Source: Notospermus geniculatus (lineage: Eukaryota; Nemertea; Pilidiophora; Heteronemertea; Lineidae). Taken from it: a DNA stretch of 64,000 nucleotides. A program made the translations under genes and the position numbers. The first letter of the stretch is position 1. Every line of letters begins with the position of its first letter. Location of the stretch: NCBI GenBank assembly GCA_002633025.1, contig NMRB01000756.1:211554-275553 (forward strand). The letters are read 5' to 3'. The notes below the pieces were generated by a model. It did no database searches. It was not told the DNA's origin and saw nothing but the letters and a program-made list of their open reading frames with translations. Positions 23,870 to 34,283 of this stretch are shown here, in pieces.

Positions 23870-24896
23870 GTAGGTACGGTTCCAGTGTGGAAACAACTGT
23901 CAATTCTAGTTGGCGAATAGAGAACGATGAGGTCTGGTAAAGATAGTATTTTCCTGTCTCATAGGAGGTGATGCTCGCAATCTGATCATTGGTGAAGCGT
24001 CGCCATGCAGGCTGAGCTAGTCTGCTTGCTGCAACAGGAGGAATCCCTCCTCCTCCATCTATTTCCTGAATTTGTTGATTACGTGGTCTCTGTACGATGG
24101 CTGTACGATACTGTGGCGGTTTAGTCGATGCGTGGATGAAGTCGCAACTTGGTGCAACATAGGGGACGTTGAAGACATACCATATGAGTCCGGTGAGAGC
24201 AGTCTCTCTGGCTAGTGCTTTGGGCTGTTGATTGAGTGGAGAGTGGGTGGGACCGCTGCCCTGAGATTTTCACATTAATGGGCCCATGTGAATCTACTTT
24301 CACCGCATCCTTTATTGCAGTAGATGAAAGGGATGCAGTCGGACTTTCTTCCTGCCCAGCAGCATATTTAGCTAGATACGATATTTGGAATTTGTGATCG
24401 CAAACCTGCACGTTTGTTGACGACTGTAGCATAACGAACAACCGTGGTACTGTTGGCATGAAGTGTTCGTCTATCGGCGCAGGATAGTGCCACGTACCAC
24501 CACGCAATGCATAGTTGTAGATCCAGTGATCACACAGTGCATCGATGTGCGAGGTCAAGATATGATAGTCGCCGAGATGTGTCTTCATCGTACAGGAGGT
24601 ATCGTTCCTCGAAAGTGTATGTGAATGCTGGTGGATGTCTTGGAACACGGCAAATTAGTGTGTCATCTTTGGCACGGCGTTTCAAACATCTGGAGGTTGC
24701 TTTGGAGCAATTGTGTTGTTGAAGTCTCGCACCTAATTCCACAAGATGTGAAAACTCGAGGTCATTCTGTATTAGGCCTTCTGCCAGTAAGGTACTGTAG
24801 TCAGTTGCAGAGGTACGAGTCCACATCGTGGCATTGGAGCATCTCACTCGGGAGAGCGTTGTTTCCATATGTTCTGTCTCCAGTGTAATACCACCG
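23870..24896 (-). pseudogene. Helitron-like replicase, 3' segment
   Basis: Continuation of the HUH-containing frame after the MITE at 24897-25366. Minus frame 24868-24530 holds a His/Cys/Arg-rich segment (LQQHNCSKATSRCLKRRAKDD then CRVPRHPPAF); further coherent stretches (24550-24270 and, in another frame, about 24240-23870 with LTGLIWYVFNVPYVAPS) follow. Frameshifts near 24540 and 24260 break it. A Helitron-type protein would next carry a PIF1/RecD-like helicase; no helicase Walker motif is seen in the window, so the gene is 3'-truncated or the assignment is to a Rep-only relative. Confidence 0.5.
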
Positions 24897-25366
24897 GTTC
24901 ATAAGAAGACCGGAATACACCGAAATACGCCGAAATCCGGTGGAATACTGCCGAAAACACGATACAAATGGCTTAATTTCACTCTTATGTTGTACCTATG
25001 ATATTTATTACATGATACGAGGCAGAAGAGGGCAAGATCAGCCTCAAAATTCACAAAGGCAACTTCAGAAACATCGCAACAGGTGTTTTCGGCGGCCAGC
25101 GGTCGCCATCTTGCATCCCGCGTGTTTGTATCCAAATCCAATATGGCGGCGGTCAATCGCCGAAAACACCCGCCGGGCGATGTTTCTGTTCAAATCGGTC
25201 GAATCCTGAGACTGATAAATGAATTTTTACATTAGATTGATACGATACATTGCCTCACTACTATCATGACTGTATAACATTGAAAAGAAGCCTTTTAACC
25301 CTGTTTTCAGTGGTATTTCGGCGTATTCCGGCGTATTTTGGTGTATTCCGGTCTTCTTACGAACCC
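24897..25366. mobile_element. MULE-type MITE with 10-bp TSD
   Basis: Terminal inverted repeats of about 45 bp (left begins GGTTCATAAGAAGACCGG, right end is its near complement). They are flanked by the direct repeat TAATACCACC at 24887-24896 and 25367-25376. A 9-10-bp duplication is typical of Mutator-like elements. The interior (470 bp) lacks a transposase. It splits the Helitron-like replicase frame right after its HUH motif. Confidence 0.85.
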
Positions 25367-25984
25367 TAATACCACCATGAATATGTGGTCTGTTACCAAG
25401 GGCTCCTTTGGATTGGAATTCGGATCTCATCCAAGATGCTTTGACGTTGCCAAGGTGTTGCTCAGGACCAGTTGTGATGTACTTCCAGGTGTAATGTGCA
25501 GTTCCCTCCCACACATGCGTCAGTAGAATGCAATAGTTCTGAAGCAAATCATCCAGTTTGTCGGTACCACCTTCATGAGCTGCACGCTCAATTGCGTGTC
25601 CTATGCGGGCTACATCAAATGTTTTACTGTCGTTGCAGGTTAGGGTAATGAAGTAATTCCAAGGACCTGCTTCAGTCTTCATTATGGCAAGGCGGCGGTT
25701 CACTTCCCTTCTTGCATCCGATTCGTCGAAGTGCATGATGTTGTCCTGTGCGTCCAGGCAGAAATGAGAGCCATCTCTGACCAATGCCTCCAAGCCACGA
25801 TTACACGCTATAACTGCAGAGTTCCTATTCAAGTCTCTATTCAGCAGAACATCGAAAGGTAACTGTATGTAATGGCAATCACGTGATGTGAGGAGACTTC
25901 CATCTTGTAAACGCACGATGAGATGGTCTTTTAATGAGGCAATGTCTGTGAGGGTGATACTGTTGACGACATTACTGTAGAATA
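25367..25984 (-). pseudogene. Helitron-like replicase, HUH segment
   Basis: This open frame carries WNYFITLTCNDSKT, then WKYITTGPEQHLGNV and EFQSKGALGNRPHIHGGI. PHIH provides the HxH metal-binding pair of a rolling-circle HUH endonuclease, and the order TLTCND...W..EFQSxGAxGNxPHIH resembles the Helitron_like_N domain of Helitron/Helentron elements. The catalytic Tyr, expected downstream, falls in or after the interrupting MITE. The frame continues on the other side of the Tc1-like element (28041-28350). Together the three segments represent one replicase gene broken by two insertions; the protein would nick and join single-stranded DNA during rolling-circle transposition. Confidence 0.6.
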
Positions 25985-26345
25985 TACAGCTCTGGAAAAA
26001 ATTATTTGACCACCCTCTTTGACTCACGCATTTTGCATTAAAATAGGTCCCACAAACTCTCCAATCATTCTGTATGTACTGATTTATTGTGTTGGTTAAT
26101 TAGCTCAAACTTCACCAAGACAATATCAAACATAGAAATTGACTTCCCATAATGAAGAAACAATGCAGCTGTTAGAAGGACCTTGTCAAAAGTTCTGGCT
26201 AAAAGGAAGGACCTGAAGTGCATACATTTACTGTGTAGACAGCTGTCCACTTTACATCGCTTCTAATCGAATCTAAATTCTTCGAGCAGCATTTATAGCA
26301 TCATACTGAGTTTATGCTCATAATTACGACTGAAGTCCTGTATTT

Positions 26346-26459
26346 ACATAATAATAATAATAATAATAAAACGGTATTTATATGGCGCAGTTCATATATA
26401 TATCACTGNTATCACTGCGCCTTACAGAAAATAAAAAAAAAAAAAAAAAAAAAAAAAAA
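26346..26459. repeat. (AAT)n microsatellite, contig join, poly-A
   Basis: TAATAATAATAATAATAA is followed by TATCACTG-N-TATCACTG (the same 8-mer on both sides of the N, as from overlapping contig ends) and then about 30 A residues. Confidence 0.9.
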
Positions 26460-26860
26460 CGAATGACGAAGATAAACACATTGATTAAAAACCAAAAAGG
26501 AGGCGGACTAACACCCATAAAAAGATCTAAATAGATGCGTCTTCAGACTCGCTTTAAAGGCTGACAGAGAGCTGGCAGATCGAATGGCCAGAGGGAGACC
26601 GTTCCACAGCCTTGGGGCACTGCATGAGAAGGAGCGGTCTCCAATTGCTTTCCTGGTTCTTGGCACTGTCAACCTAAAGGAGTCCGAAGAACGGAGGCTT
26701 CTGCTAGGAGAATAAAAAGACAGTTCGAGATAAGGTGGCGCAAGACCGTGCAGACATTTATAGGCAATGACTAGAATTTTGAACTCAACACGGAGTTACG
26801 CTGGCAGCCAATGAAGGTTACATAGCACCGGAGTGATATGTTCACGAGTGCTGGTCAGTG
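26460..26860. repeat. Composite dispersed repeat (retroposon 3' part)
   Basis: Begins right after the poly-A tract and contains phrases such as GGGAGACCGTTCCACAGCCT and GGAGCGGTCTCCAATTGC. Such phrases are typical of high-copy retroposon tails in marine invertebrates, where translated forms look like LAGRMARGRPFHSLG (recollection). Read from the poly-A, the element is on the minus strand. Not confirmed by a second copy here. Confidence 0.4.
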
Positions 26861-27218
26861 TGATCAAACGAGCAGAACGATTCTGCAATCTCCATCTGGT
26901 GCTCACCAGTCTATCTGGCCTGACGGCCATCTAGCCTGGTTCGAATCCATCACATTTCCCGTTTCTGAGGGGGTGAGAGCCTCAGCCAATCATCGGGGCG
27001 CGAAGGAAAATCGACGCGCCAATCAAAATCCATGTTACAAATGCGAGCGTGAAGAGCAAAGAAAGTGTCCAACGGTGATTTGTTTCGCGAGTTCTGATTG
27101 GCTCGGAGGCGGGGTCAAGTAGGGGTCAGGTTCATTAATAATTTATGCATTAACGGAAAAGATGACAGGATTCGGACAAGGCTAAAGACGGAGTCGATAG
27201 CCTTGTTTGGACAAGATG

Positions 27219-27456
27219 NNNNNNNNNNNNNNNNNNNNNNNNNNNNNNNNNNNNNNNNNNNNNNNNNNNNNNNNNNNNNNNNNNNNNNNNNNNNNNNNNN
27301 NNNNNNNNNNNNNNNNNNNNNNNNNNNNNNNNNNNNNNNNNNNNNNNNNNNNNNNNNNNNNNNNNNNNNNNNNNNNNNNNNNNNNNNNNNNNNNNNNNNN
27401 NNNNNNNNNNNNNNNNNNNNNNNNNNNNNNNNNNNNNNNNNNNNNNNNNNNNNNNN
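27219..27456. other. Assembly gap (238 N)
   Basis: Run of N. Any ORF crossing it is meaningless. Confidence 1.
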
Positions 27457-27990
27457 GTGACCTTTTGATCACCCGTCTGCAGACGATCTTTATAATATGC
27501 AGACTTGGCTTCTTTCACACTAGAATTGAAACGATCCCGTGCCTGAATGTAAATTTCCTTATGCACGGTTAAGCCCGATTTCCTCCAGGCTCGCTCAGCA
27601 CGGCGACGCTCTCGTCTCAAATGATGGACGTCTGCCGTGTACCAAGGAGCGCGAGTCCTTGGTTTGCGCTGTCGACTAACCACGGGTGCATGTTCGTCTA
27701 ACACAGACCTAACAACCTTGTCATAGTGAAAAAGCGCAGAATTGACATCAGTTGAAATGTCAACAGACTGTAGTCATGGTAGTTTCTGAGCAAGCTGCGA
27801 CTGAAGTGCTATTCGATCCATGGCGCGATAATCTCTCGAGACATACACACTTTTGGGACCGGACTCTGGTACGTCCAGGCGGATGTCAAAGATGACACTG
27901 TAGTGGTCAGAGATTAGATATGGTGATATATATACTTGAATACAGTGTGGCACAAAATGGTGAATAAACTTTTTGTGGGGCTATTTAATG
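27457..27990 (-). pseudogene. LINE ORF2 fragment (endonuclease end / linker)
   Basis: Minus-strand frames read LISDHYSVIFDIRLDVP (about 27925-27880), the SDHxxV block at the C-terminal end of an APE-type endonuclease. Next comes LDEHAPVVSRQRKPRTRAPWYTADVHHLRRERRRAERAWRKS (about 27700-27575), the linker before the RT in L2/CR1/Jockey-like LINEs. The fragment ends in the N gap where RT should follow. A frame change around 27740 shows decay. Confidence 0.75.
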
Positions 27991-28040
27991 GGAAATGAGA
28001 GGAAATAACCGAGGTGGTCTAATAATTTTTTCCAGAGCTG

Positions 28041-28350
28041 TAGATGGAAGGGCACCCACTACGGAGGCATTGACTGTGCACCAAAATATTCGAGGGAACA
28101 ACATTCCTTCTGGGTAAAGTAGGAGAGTACTTCCATGTGGCTGCTTGTTGCACACATTTTGTAGGAGCTGCAAGGTAGGTACTGGAGGTTTCTGTGCCAC
28201 AGTGGTTCGAGATACAACTCGAAGATGGTGATTGAAAAGGAAATGGCCAGCAGTGGAAGTACTCATTTCGAAAGAGAACTGAGGCCGATTCATGATATAG
28301 GTTGTAGTTGGGCACTCTTGTATGTTGTCCAAGTCATTGTTGAGATGCAC
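28041..28350 (-). pseudogene. Helitron-like replicase, 5' segment
   Basis: The minus frame 28350-28041 reads MNRPQFSFEMS..., then LLLYPEGMLFPRIFWC. The LYPEGxLFPxIF phrase precedes the HUH domain in Helitron-like replicases of the SLFPEGMLFPxIFW type. The frame is then cut by the Tc1-like element and resumes at 25984. Bases upstream of 28350 (to about 28640) are AT-rich and non-coding and may hold the gene's 5' end. Confidence 0.5.
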
Positions 28351-28639
28351 GATGTCATCGTGACTTGGAGTGTCTATATTTTGGATCTATTTTTCCAAAA
28401 TATAAGTATGTATACTTTATCTTTGATTTTGATTATTTTTTCCTGCCTTCTTGATAACACGGTAAAAGAAAGTCATATGATTTTTTTTTATTTTTGAGAA
28501 AATGTGTTAATAATTTTACTGCATACATGACATGCATGAATATAAGAAAACTAAAAATTGGATAACTCGGTTACAATTTTTTCCATATCATATATTACAA
28601 TTGTCACTAACGTCCTTCTGCCATAGGGAAGGCACCGGT

Positions 28640-29215
28640 ACTGTTTATGCCAGATACTCATCAAGAGTGAGAGATTTAAGTCCGTGATTCGTAGATGCAG
28701 GTATGACAAATGGTCAACTGGGTCCCGGCTAAGTTATACTTGGCGACTGGTTGCAGAACACCTTCAAGTTCTTCCTAAAGTCCAGGAATGCAAATTGACT
28801 AATCACCTTGCCGAATTACCATTCTACACATTCCCTGACACTGGGCATCCGTCTGTTGAAAAGGTTTTGAAGCTCTGTAAGGTCGCTCCTCTGTATGGTG
28901 GTATCAGTTGATCTCGGATTGGATAGGCTGGGTCACCGTACAAAGCAAAGGGCAGACCATCATGGTCGCGCTGGGGCATTTCCTCTAGTTGAGTGAGCAG
29001 TTCACTCTGGCGCAGACAGGCACAATCTGTCTCCTGCCTTCAACTGGCCCGGCTATCATCCCATCAGGTACCACAACCGATTGGAATTCTAGGGCATGGA
29101 CGTGCTTGTGCGCATTATAACACACCCACTGCCAACATGCGTCGGACCAAAGATGGGCCGCACATTTCCTTCAATGAATCCAAAGCAGTTCTTTAGGGAT
29201 GCCTTCTCGTGGACA
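28640..29215 (-). pseudogene. DDE_Tnp_4-type transposase, decayed
   Basis: Minus-strand pieces in several frames give HALEFQSVVVPDGMIAGPVEGRR (about 29105-29040), LYGDPAYPIRDQLIPPYRGA (about 28945-28885) and a tail with DHLSYLHLRITDLSL (about 28710-28660). The DGMIxxxxGPVEGRRHD and LYGDPAYPxxxxLxxPFRGA blocks are the second catalytic Asp region and its surroundings in HARBI1/IS5-like DDE_Tnp_4 proteins. Many stops and shifts; dead copy. It abuts a Gypsy fragment at about 29215, so at least two insertion events are layered here. Confidence 0.65.
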
Positions 29216-29610
29216 GTGTCTGCATAGAAGCTTCCTCATTAACCATGCTAACCATGGCTGATTGAGGTCGGTTATACAGTGTTTATACCCCTCGTCCTGG
29301 TCTCCTTCGAGGTTCTGTTGCTTGTCCAACTCCTTCAGAGTAGATCTGGTTTCATGGGCTATACCATCAAGGGGTGGACACTGCAATGCAACTGCAACTG
29401 TATGCTCAGGCATGTCAGGTCCTCCTCCAGAATTGCTCCTAGGCCCACTTGGTGAAGCATCAGTTATTACCCTAGTCCTTGTCCCAGGTTTAAAATAGGC
29501 CATAATGGGCGCAGTAGTCATCAACGTGTCCTTAACCTCCCTGAAAGCATTGCCGTGTTGTGCTGTACACTTCCATTCTGCACTATTGTAGCATTTTTGG
29601 TTCGTTTATG
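29216..29610 (-). pseudogene. Gypsy Pol fragment (start of RNase H)
   Basis: The minus frame reads CTAQHGNAFREVKDTLMTTAP, then VITDASPSG. In Gypsy Pol this is the thumb/connection to RNase H, FxxxKxxLxxxPVLxxxxxxxxxxxxTDASxxGxGA, with the first RNase H Asp in VITDASP. Downstream residues (DLNQPWLAWLMRKL and so on) no longer match. Related RT sequence lies at 32750-33350 on the same strand and could be from the same element family. Confidence 0.6.
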
Positions 29611-29614
29611 TACT

Positions 29615-30150
29615 TCCGGATGCGCGTTACAAGGTAGGATTCGAACACGAACTGCTATGAACGACTAAGATAAGGTTCAACGATAAAGTATAAAAATTTA
29701 TTATTAAATCTCAAACAATAGCAGTACATGTAGTAAGTATTTCCTTTTTCCAGTCGTCACGCACTAAGGTAATAGCAAAATATTTCCACGATATCCAACT
29801 CGCAGAGGTGTAATAGGAACGAGATTCCCTTTTAGCATTCGTGATGTAATATATTAGATGTATTATACCGAGTACACGCACATGCACACATGCAGAAAAA
29901 GTGATGACGTCATCATCACCGCTGATCGGGGCCACGGGACTAATAGTACCTACTATGTCAAACGCACCCGTTGATGTCAATGGAATGAATGAATCAAACG
30001 TCCCGTGCCACGCGGTATTTATACAAAAATGACGTACCCACAATGCACCGCAAAACCCCAGATTGACCAATCACGACGCGGGATTTTTTCAAATTTCGTA
30101 GGCCTAGAACAGGAACCCCAAAATCAACTTGCAACAATATTTCAAAACTA
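29615..30150. other. No gene recognised
   Basis: Short ORFs only. Contains TGACGTCATCATCACC-like CRE-type sites around 29900. No repeat partner seen. Confidence 0.3.
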
Positions 30151-30155
30151 CGACA

Positions 30156-30360
30156 AATGTGACCTGGCACGACAAAATGAGTCGGAAGTCGCGTAGAAGA
30201 AGACCGAACATGTCCAAGGTGACACCAACGGTTCGCTGATTTCGGGATTGTTTGCCCATTGTGAAATTTGACTTTGTCGATTTCTGTAGTTGTTGTCTGC
30301 TGACACCTTCGGTCTTCTTCTGTGCGACTTCCGACTCATTTTCTTGTGCCGGGACAAATA
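30156..30360. mobile_element. Palindromic MITE, about 60-bp arms
   Basis: Inverse-complementary arms (about 30156-30223 and 30298-30360) share AAAATGAGTCGGAAGTCGC, AGAAGAAGACCGAA and flanking blocks with a few mismatches. The loop is about 75 bp. No ORF of note. Confidence 0.75.
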
Positions 30361-31068
30361 TCGAAAAACCCAACGGACAAAATTTAGATAATATACTCAA
30401 GAATCATTCACGGAAGTTTGGTTGCGAAATATAAAGATTAACCCCGGCGTCCTAGACATTTACCGAGAGGCACCCTCTCCAAACGTGGTTCCGAAACACA
30501 ACACAATGGAGTTAGCAACGGTTACCAATGGTTACGGCGAAATCGGCCAACGGCCGCCACAGCCAAGGTGAATTTTCCACACTTCTAGATTTTTCCCAAA
30601 GTTCCCAAAGTTAACTCCTAAACTATTAGCAAGATGAAGTTTCCTACTTTCACACACGTAAGTATCATAACCAGATTAATTTAGGGATTTAGTAATTGAC
30701 CTGAGAACTGCATGAATTTATCGCAACTGAAGCGTATGACACTGTGTCCAAAATGGCGGGCGGAGCCGCCCAAAAGATTCCACCAAACTTTCGCAAAATG
30801 CGACAAGTAGGCGTAGAGATAGGTCTTATGAACAGAGTACGATGAAAGTTACAATTTATCTGAATCGAATGACACCAGCGCAATCAAATATTCACAGTAG
30901 TTACAAAAATATTAACGTGAGAAGTCATGAGGGTAGAGACTAAAGAATAAGGTCCAGGGCATTTTCTATAAATAGCCTGGGGAACCCTACGATGACGTCA
31001 TACATGGAATTCCGCGTGTTAAAAATAGATAAGAGCACGTGGGTTTGTTGTGATGGACTTGTATTCTA

Positions 31069-31172
31069 GAATGATGAACAATGAGACGTTTTTGTTGGGG
31101 TGGGGGTGTAGGATGTACCAGAATGATGAACAATGAGATGTTTTTGTTGGGGTGGGGGGTGTAGGATAGGGG
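31069..31172. repeat. 52-bp unit duplicated in tandem
   Basis: Two copies of a unit starting AGAATGATGAACAATGAGA and ending GTGTAGGAT lie head to tail. A 10-G run follows at 31170-31180. Confidence 0.85.
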
Positions 31173-31564
31173 GGGGGGGGGTTCTTAACATGAAAATAGA
31201 ATGTCAAACAATAACGTTTCCCATGAGACCGTTTTATGGGGACCACCACCTCATGATGTGATATACACACCTCAATCAAAGAAGCAAAAAACAAGATACA
31301 AAATTATTTAAAGCAATATTTCAAATACTTTATTGTAGATCTGCATTATGTTAGGTTCGGTACAAGTCACACAGCTCTGTAATTATTTTGACACGAGACG
31401 AATATCAGCGAATATCAGAGTTATCCGAGTTTTATCTTTCACATTTTGGACACACCCATTATCTCCCTGATAAAATGATGTCCAAAGGAATACCAACACA
31501 GTCTTTATGAAATATGACTTGACACAAAGTACATTCATATACAGCAGTTGAATTGGGATCAAGT

Positions 31565-31855
31565 TCAGCAGGTTACAGTGGCATACTCAAACCAAGCCAC
31601 CAACTCACTTGTTAGGAATGTCCCGAAGTCCGGATCTTGCCAGTGAGTTATGAATTTCCTTTTGGTAGCCACCTCGTAACTTCTAATGGGCAGATGAATG
31701 CGAGACAAGTCTGCCTCTGATTGTAATTTTATCTGCCCTCTAAATACGGAGTACTCAATTTCATCATCCCAATAAGCTTGCCATTCTGGCTGAATTGGAG
31801 AGGTCTCAGCGCTTGCATGACCATGGTGGCTTGGGGCATGTGGGGTAGCGGCCAT
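31565..31855 (-). CDS. Unrecognised 96-aa ORF inside the TIR element
   Basis: Starts MAATPHAPSHHGHAS (His/Pro-rich), then an acidic middle (YWDDEIEYSVFRGQ), then a possible helical segment ending WFEYATVTC. It starts about 17 bases inside the right inverted arm, whose TATA box would drive it. No family recognised. It may be a real small gene of the element or chance. Confidence 0.35.
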   Translation of the reverse strand: MAATPHAPSHHGHASAETSPIQPEWQAYWDDEIEYSVFRGQIKLQSEADLSRIHLPIRSYEVATKRKFITHWQDPDFGTFLTSELVAWFEYATVTC

Positions 31856-32539
31856 TTTGTACAGCAGTCTAGGAATTCCATGTATGTGACGTCATCGTAG
31901 GGTTTCCCCAGGCTATTTATAGAATTTCCCGGGAAAATGCCCTGGACCTTATTCTTTAGTCTCTACCAGCCATGAGGCGGAGATCGCGAAGTAGATCAAG
32001 GTCACACAGGCCTAGTACATAATGTACAGCAGGTGGATTTTAGCATTGCGTCATAGCGCAGTACTTCATACATTACGATTGAACAGCGGCATAGCAACGG
32101 CAATGTGTACATAGCACAGTGTCAAAGGTCGAGGTCCAAACCCCGGGTAATTCAAACAGTGTGCGAAGACTTAGACCAAGATTACCAAAATTGACCAGAG
32201 ACCGACATTATTACGGTATATAGACAAAACTATCTGGACGGTAAGACTTTATAGAGAGTATCTGCGAACTTACTTGAAAAGGGAATCACCATGAGAAAAA
32301 CAGGCCATGAAGTCTAAGGCCTGGAAAAAGATAGCGGAAGAAGGGTTCTAGGAGTGAGATCATGTGACAGGAATGATGACCTTTGAACCTGGGATAAAAA
32401 TAGGCCTAACCCAATTCCATATTAAAGAAATTCCTGATATCACTATCAAAATTCCAATGGTGGCAAGAATCATTACACTATACTACTGGTAAGATCCGAA
32501 CAAAAGCCAAGGAAACTTCAAAGTTCTTCTTTACTTTCT

Positions 32540-33350
32540 GGCTTTGGTGCTTTCTGAATTGCAGAAACCTTTCTTCAAACCTTTGGTGCTTTCTGAATTG
32601 CAGAAACCTTCCTTCCAACCGTTGGTGCTTTCTGAATTGCAGAAACCGTCCTTCAAACCTTTGGTGCTTTCTGAATTGCAGAAACCTTCCTTCAAACCTT
32701 TGGTGCTTTCTGAATTGCAGAAACCTTCCTTCAAACCTTTGTCTGTCATGACATAACCCAAGAAGTCACCAACTTCATTCTCTGAAAAATTCAATGTGAG
32801 ACCATGTTCATGCAAACTCTGTACTACAAGTTCAACTCTTTCAAACAACTGGGTGTAATTGTCAGCAACAACTCTTATGTCATCATGAATATTATGAGCA
32901 CCTGGACAACCTTTGGTGCAAACATGGCAACGAGAAATTTCAGCAGATTGTGTCACAGGTTTTGAAAGGTTGTCCAGCCTTTTGTATCTGTACAGAGAAC
33001 TTGGCCCAGCAAATGTGGTATCCCTTGAATCAGGGTGGCGCTCTATCTGGTGGAATGCATTGTTCAAATCTAATTCACACGTGTGCACCTGATAACTCTG
33101 AATGGCATTCTTCAACAGCTGGAACTGGGTGTTTTTCCCTCATGACGGCAGAATTGGCCTTCCTGATATCAAGACACAGTCTTATATCATTGTTAGGCTT
33201 GACAACAGTGACTGAGGGATTTTCCAAAGAAGATGTAGGTCATGTAACAGCTTTAAGAACATCTATTTTCAACAACTCTTCAAGCTTATGATTGACCTTT
33301 TCTCTGAGATTGAAAGGGATTCTCCTATTCTGTACGCATGGTTTCACACC
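32540..33350 (-). pseudogene. Gypsy reverse-transcriptase fragment with minisatellite tail
   Basis: Minus frames contain PNNDIRLCLDIRKAN (about 33215-33170), ELDLNNAFHQIERHPDSRDTTFAGP (RT motif A Asp, about 33080-33010), NIHDDIRVVADN (position of the YxDD box, altered, about 32905) and LHEHGLTLNFSENEVGDFLGYVMTDKGLK. This order is the palm of a Ty3/Gypsy RT. The YxDD box reads IHDD, and frameshifts lie near 33120 and 32960. After DKGLK the coding sequence runs into five to six repeats of a 13-codon unit. Confidence 0.75.
32549..32745. repeat. 39-bp coding minisatellite
   Basis: About five copies of a 39-bp unit (core TTTCTGAATTGCAGAAACC, plus CTTCAAACCTTTGGTGC). The unit length is a multiple of three, so the minus RT frame stays open through the array with a 13-residue repeat (GLKEGFCNSESTK). 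Small differences between units. Confidence 0.9.
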
Positions 33351-33488
33351 GTCCCGCGTACTAGTATCAGTCGAGTTAGACTCAACAGCATGATTAGCAT
33401 GAAGTGATGAACATTACCCCTACCCCGGCGTCGTCCATGGCAACGACCTCGACATTTTTCCAGGACGGTAGGTATTCGGCATGGTTTG

Positions 33489-33606
33489 TGGAGGATACCA
33501 TCCTGAGAATATCAGGCGTTCTTACTACTCGGTACCTTCGTCACCGTGTGCGGCGACGAAGGTAGCGAGCTCTAAGAACGCCTGATATTCTCAGGATGGA
33601 GGATAC
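33489..33606. mobile_element. Foldback insertion, perfect 27-bp arms, 10-bp direct flanks
   Basis: The arms 33498-33524 and 33573-33599 are exact inverse complements (they begin CCATCCTGAGAATATCAGG). The direct repeat TGGAGGATAC lies at 33489-33498 and 33597-33606 and overlaps the arm ends by one to three bases, consistent with a small MITE and its target duplication. The spacer contains a smaller CCTTCGTC/GACGAAGG stem. Confidence 0.85.
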
Positions 33607-33702
33607 AGTACTAATACAAAATTAGTCGAATGATGTGATACAATTTGCACTGATATCAACTCTTGTTGTGTATGATACCTCTCGGAAGTGTGGGATACTG
33701 AT

Positions 33703-33896
33703 CTCGTTACGTAGACAAGCCCAGTTCTTTTAACGTCACGTGGACAAGCCCAATTCTTTTAACGTCACGTGGACAAGCCAAGTTCTTTTTACGGCACGTG
33801 GACAAGCCGAGTTCTTTTAACGTCACGTGGACGAGTCCAGTTCTTTTAACGTCACGTGGACGAGCCCAGTTCTTTTAACGTCACGTGGACGATCCT
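33703..33896. repeat. 29-bp minisatellite with E-box in each unit
   Basis: About six and a half units of CACGTGGACAAGCCCAGTTC plus TTTTAACGT, with 0-3 changes per unit. Each complete unit carries CACGTG (an E-box) and the half-palindrome AACGTCACGT. Confidence 0.9.
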
Positions 33897-34283
33897 AGTG
33901 AACCCCAATGCATAACTGACACCAGGTAACCTGAAAATAGAAAGGAAATATATACAGCACAAATTTTATGCGTTTTATTTTACGCTGAATCAGTGAAAAC
34001 TGCACCTGTTTGTTTCATCTGTCCATTGCAATATAACACAGGGTGTATAAGATAAAACTAGACTCTCGCAAAAATCATCATAAAATAAACTCTCCCCAGT
34101 TTGTTCAGCTTGAAACTCTGAAGACTGCTGATACATGTATATGGCGGAGATCTTCCTGCTGAACTAGACAGAACAAACATGGAAACTTCGAAGACTGTCC
34201 CATGTGACCAAAGACAGCTGATAAAAATTTGTCTGCATTTTCAAAATGGTACTCCCCTCGCTTTCAGTTCATTTTCAAGTGTC

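Larger units (their letters stand above)
25987..28040. mobile_element. Tc1-like element with TA duplication, nested debris
   Basis: The ends read CAGCTCTGGAAAAAATTATT at 25987 and its near complement ending CCAGAGCTG at 28040, each flanked by TA. CAGCTCTGGAAAAAATTA is a recurrent Tc1/mariner-type terminus (recollection). No transposase was recognised inside; instead there are an (AAT)n and poly-A tract, a repeat of composite SINE/LINE type and a LINE ORF2 fragment, plus a single N (26409) and a 238-N gap. The order inside is therefore uncertain. The element splits the Helitron-like replicase gene. Confidence 0.7.
30932..31967. mobile_element. 1-kb element with about 80-bp inverted ends
   Basis: The left arm 30932-31012 begins GGTAGAGACTAAAGAATAAG; the right arm 31872-31967 is its inverse complement with small insertions. 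Each arm carries a CTATAAATAG-type TATA box followed by a TGACGTCA CRE palindrome, so each end looks like an outward or inward promoter. Inside are a 52-bp tandem duplication, G-runs and a 96-aa ORF (31565-31855, minus). No transposase motif was recognised. Target duplication not clear. Confidence 0.65.

Noticed and set aside
27098-27704. ORFs of 96-184 aa across the N run
   Set aside because: They consist mainly of X residues from the 238-N gap; only the flanking LINE residues are real.
31165-31182. G-quadruplex or telomere-like signal at the G-run
   Set aside because: A single homopolymer run inside a repeat element; no regular G-tract spacing.
32549-33896. Possible CRISPR arrays at 32549-32745 and 33703-33896
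   Set aside because: Units are contiguous without unique spacers, in eukaryotic DNA; they are minisatellites.
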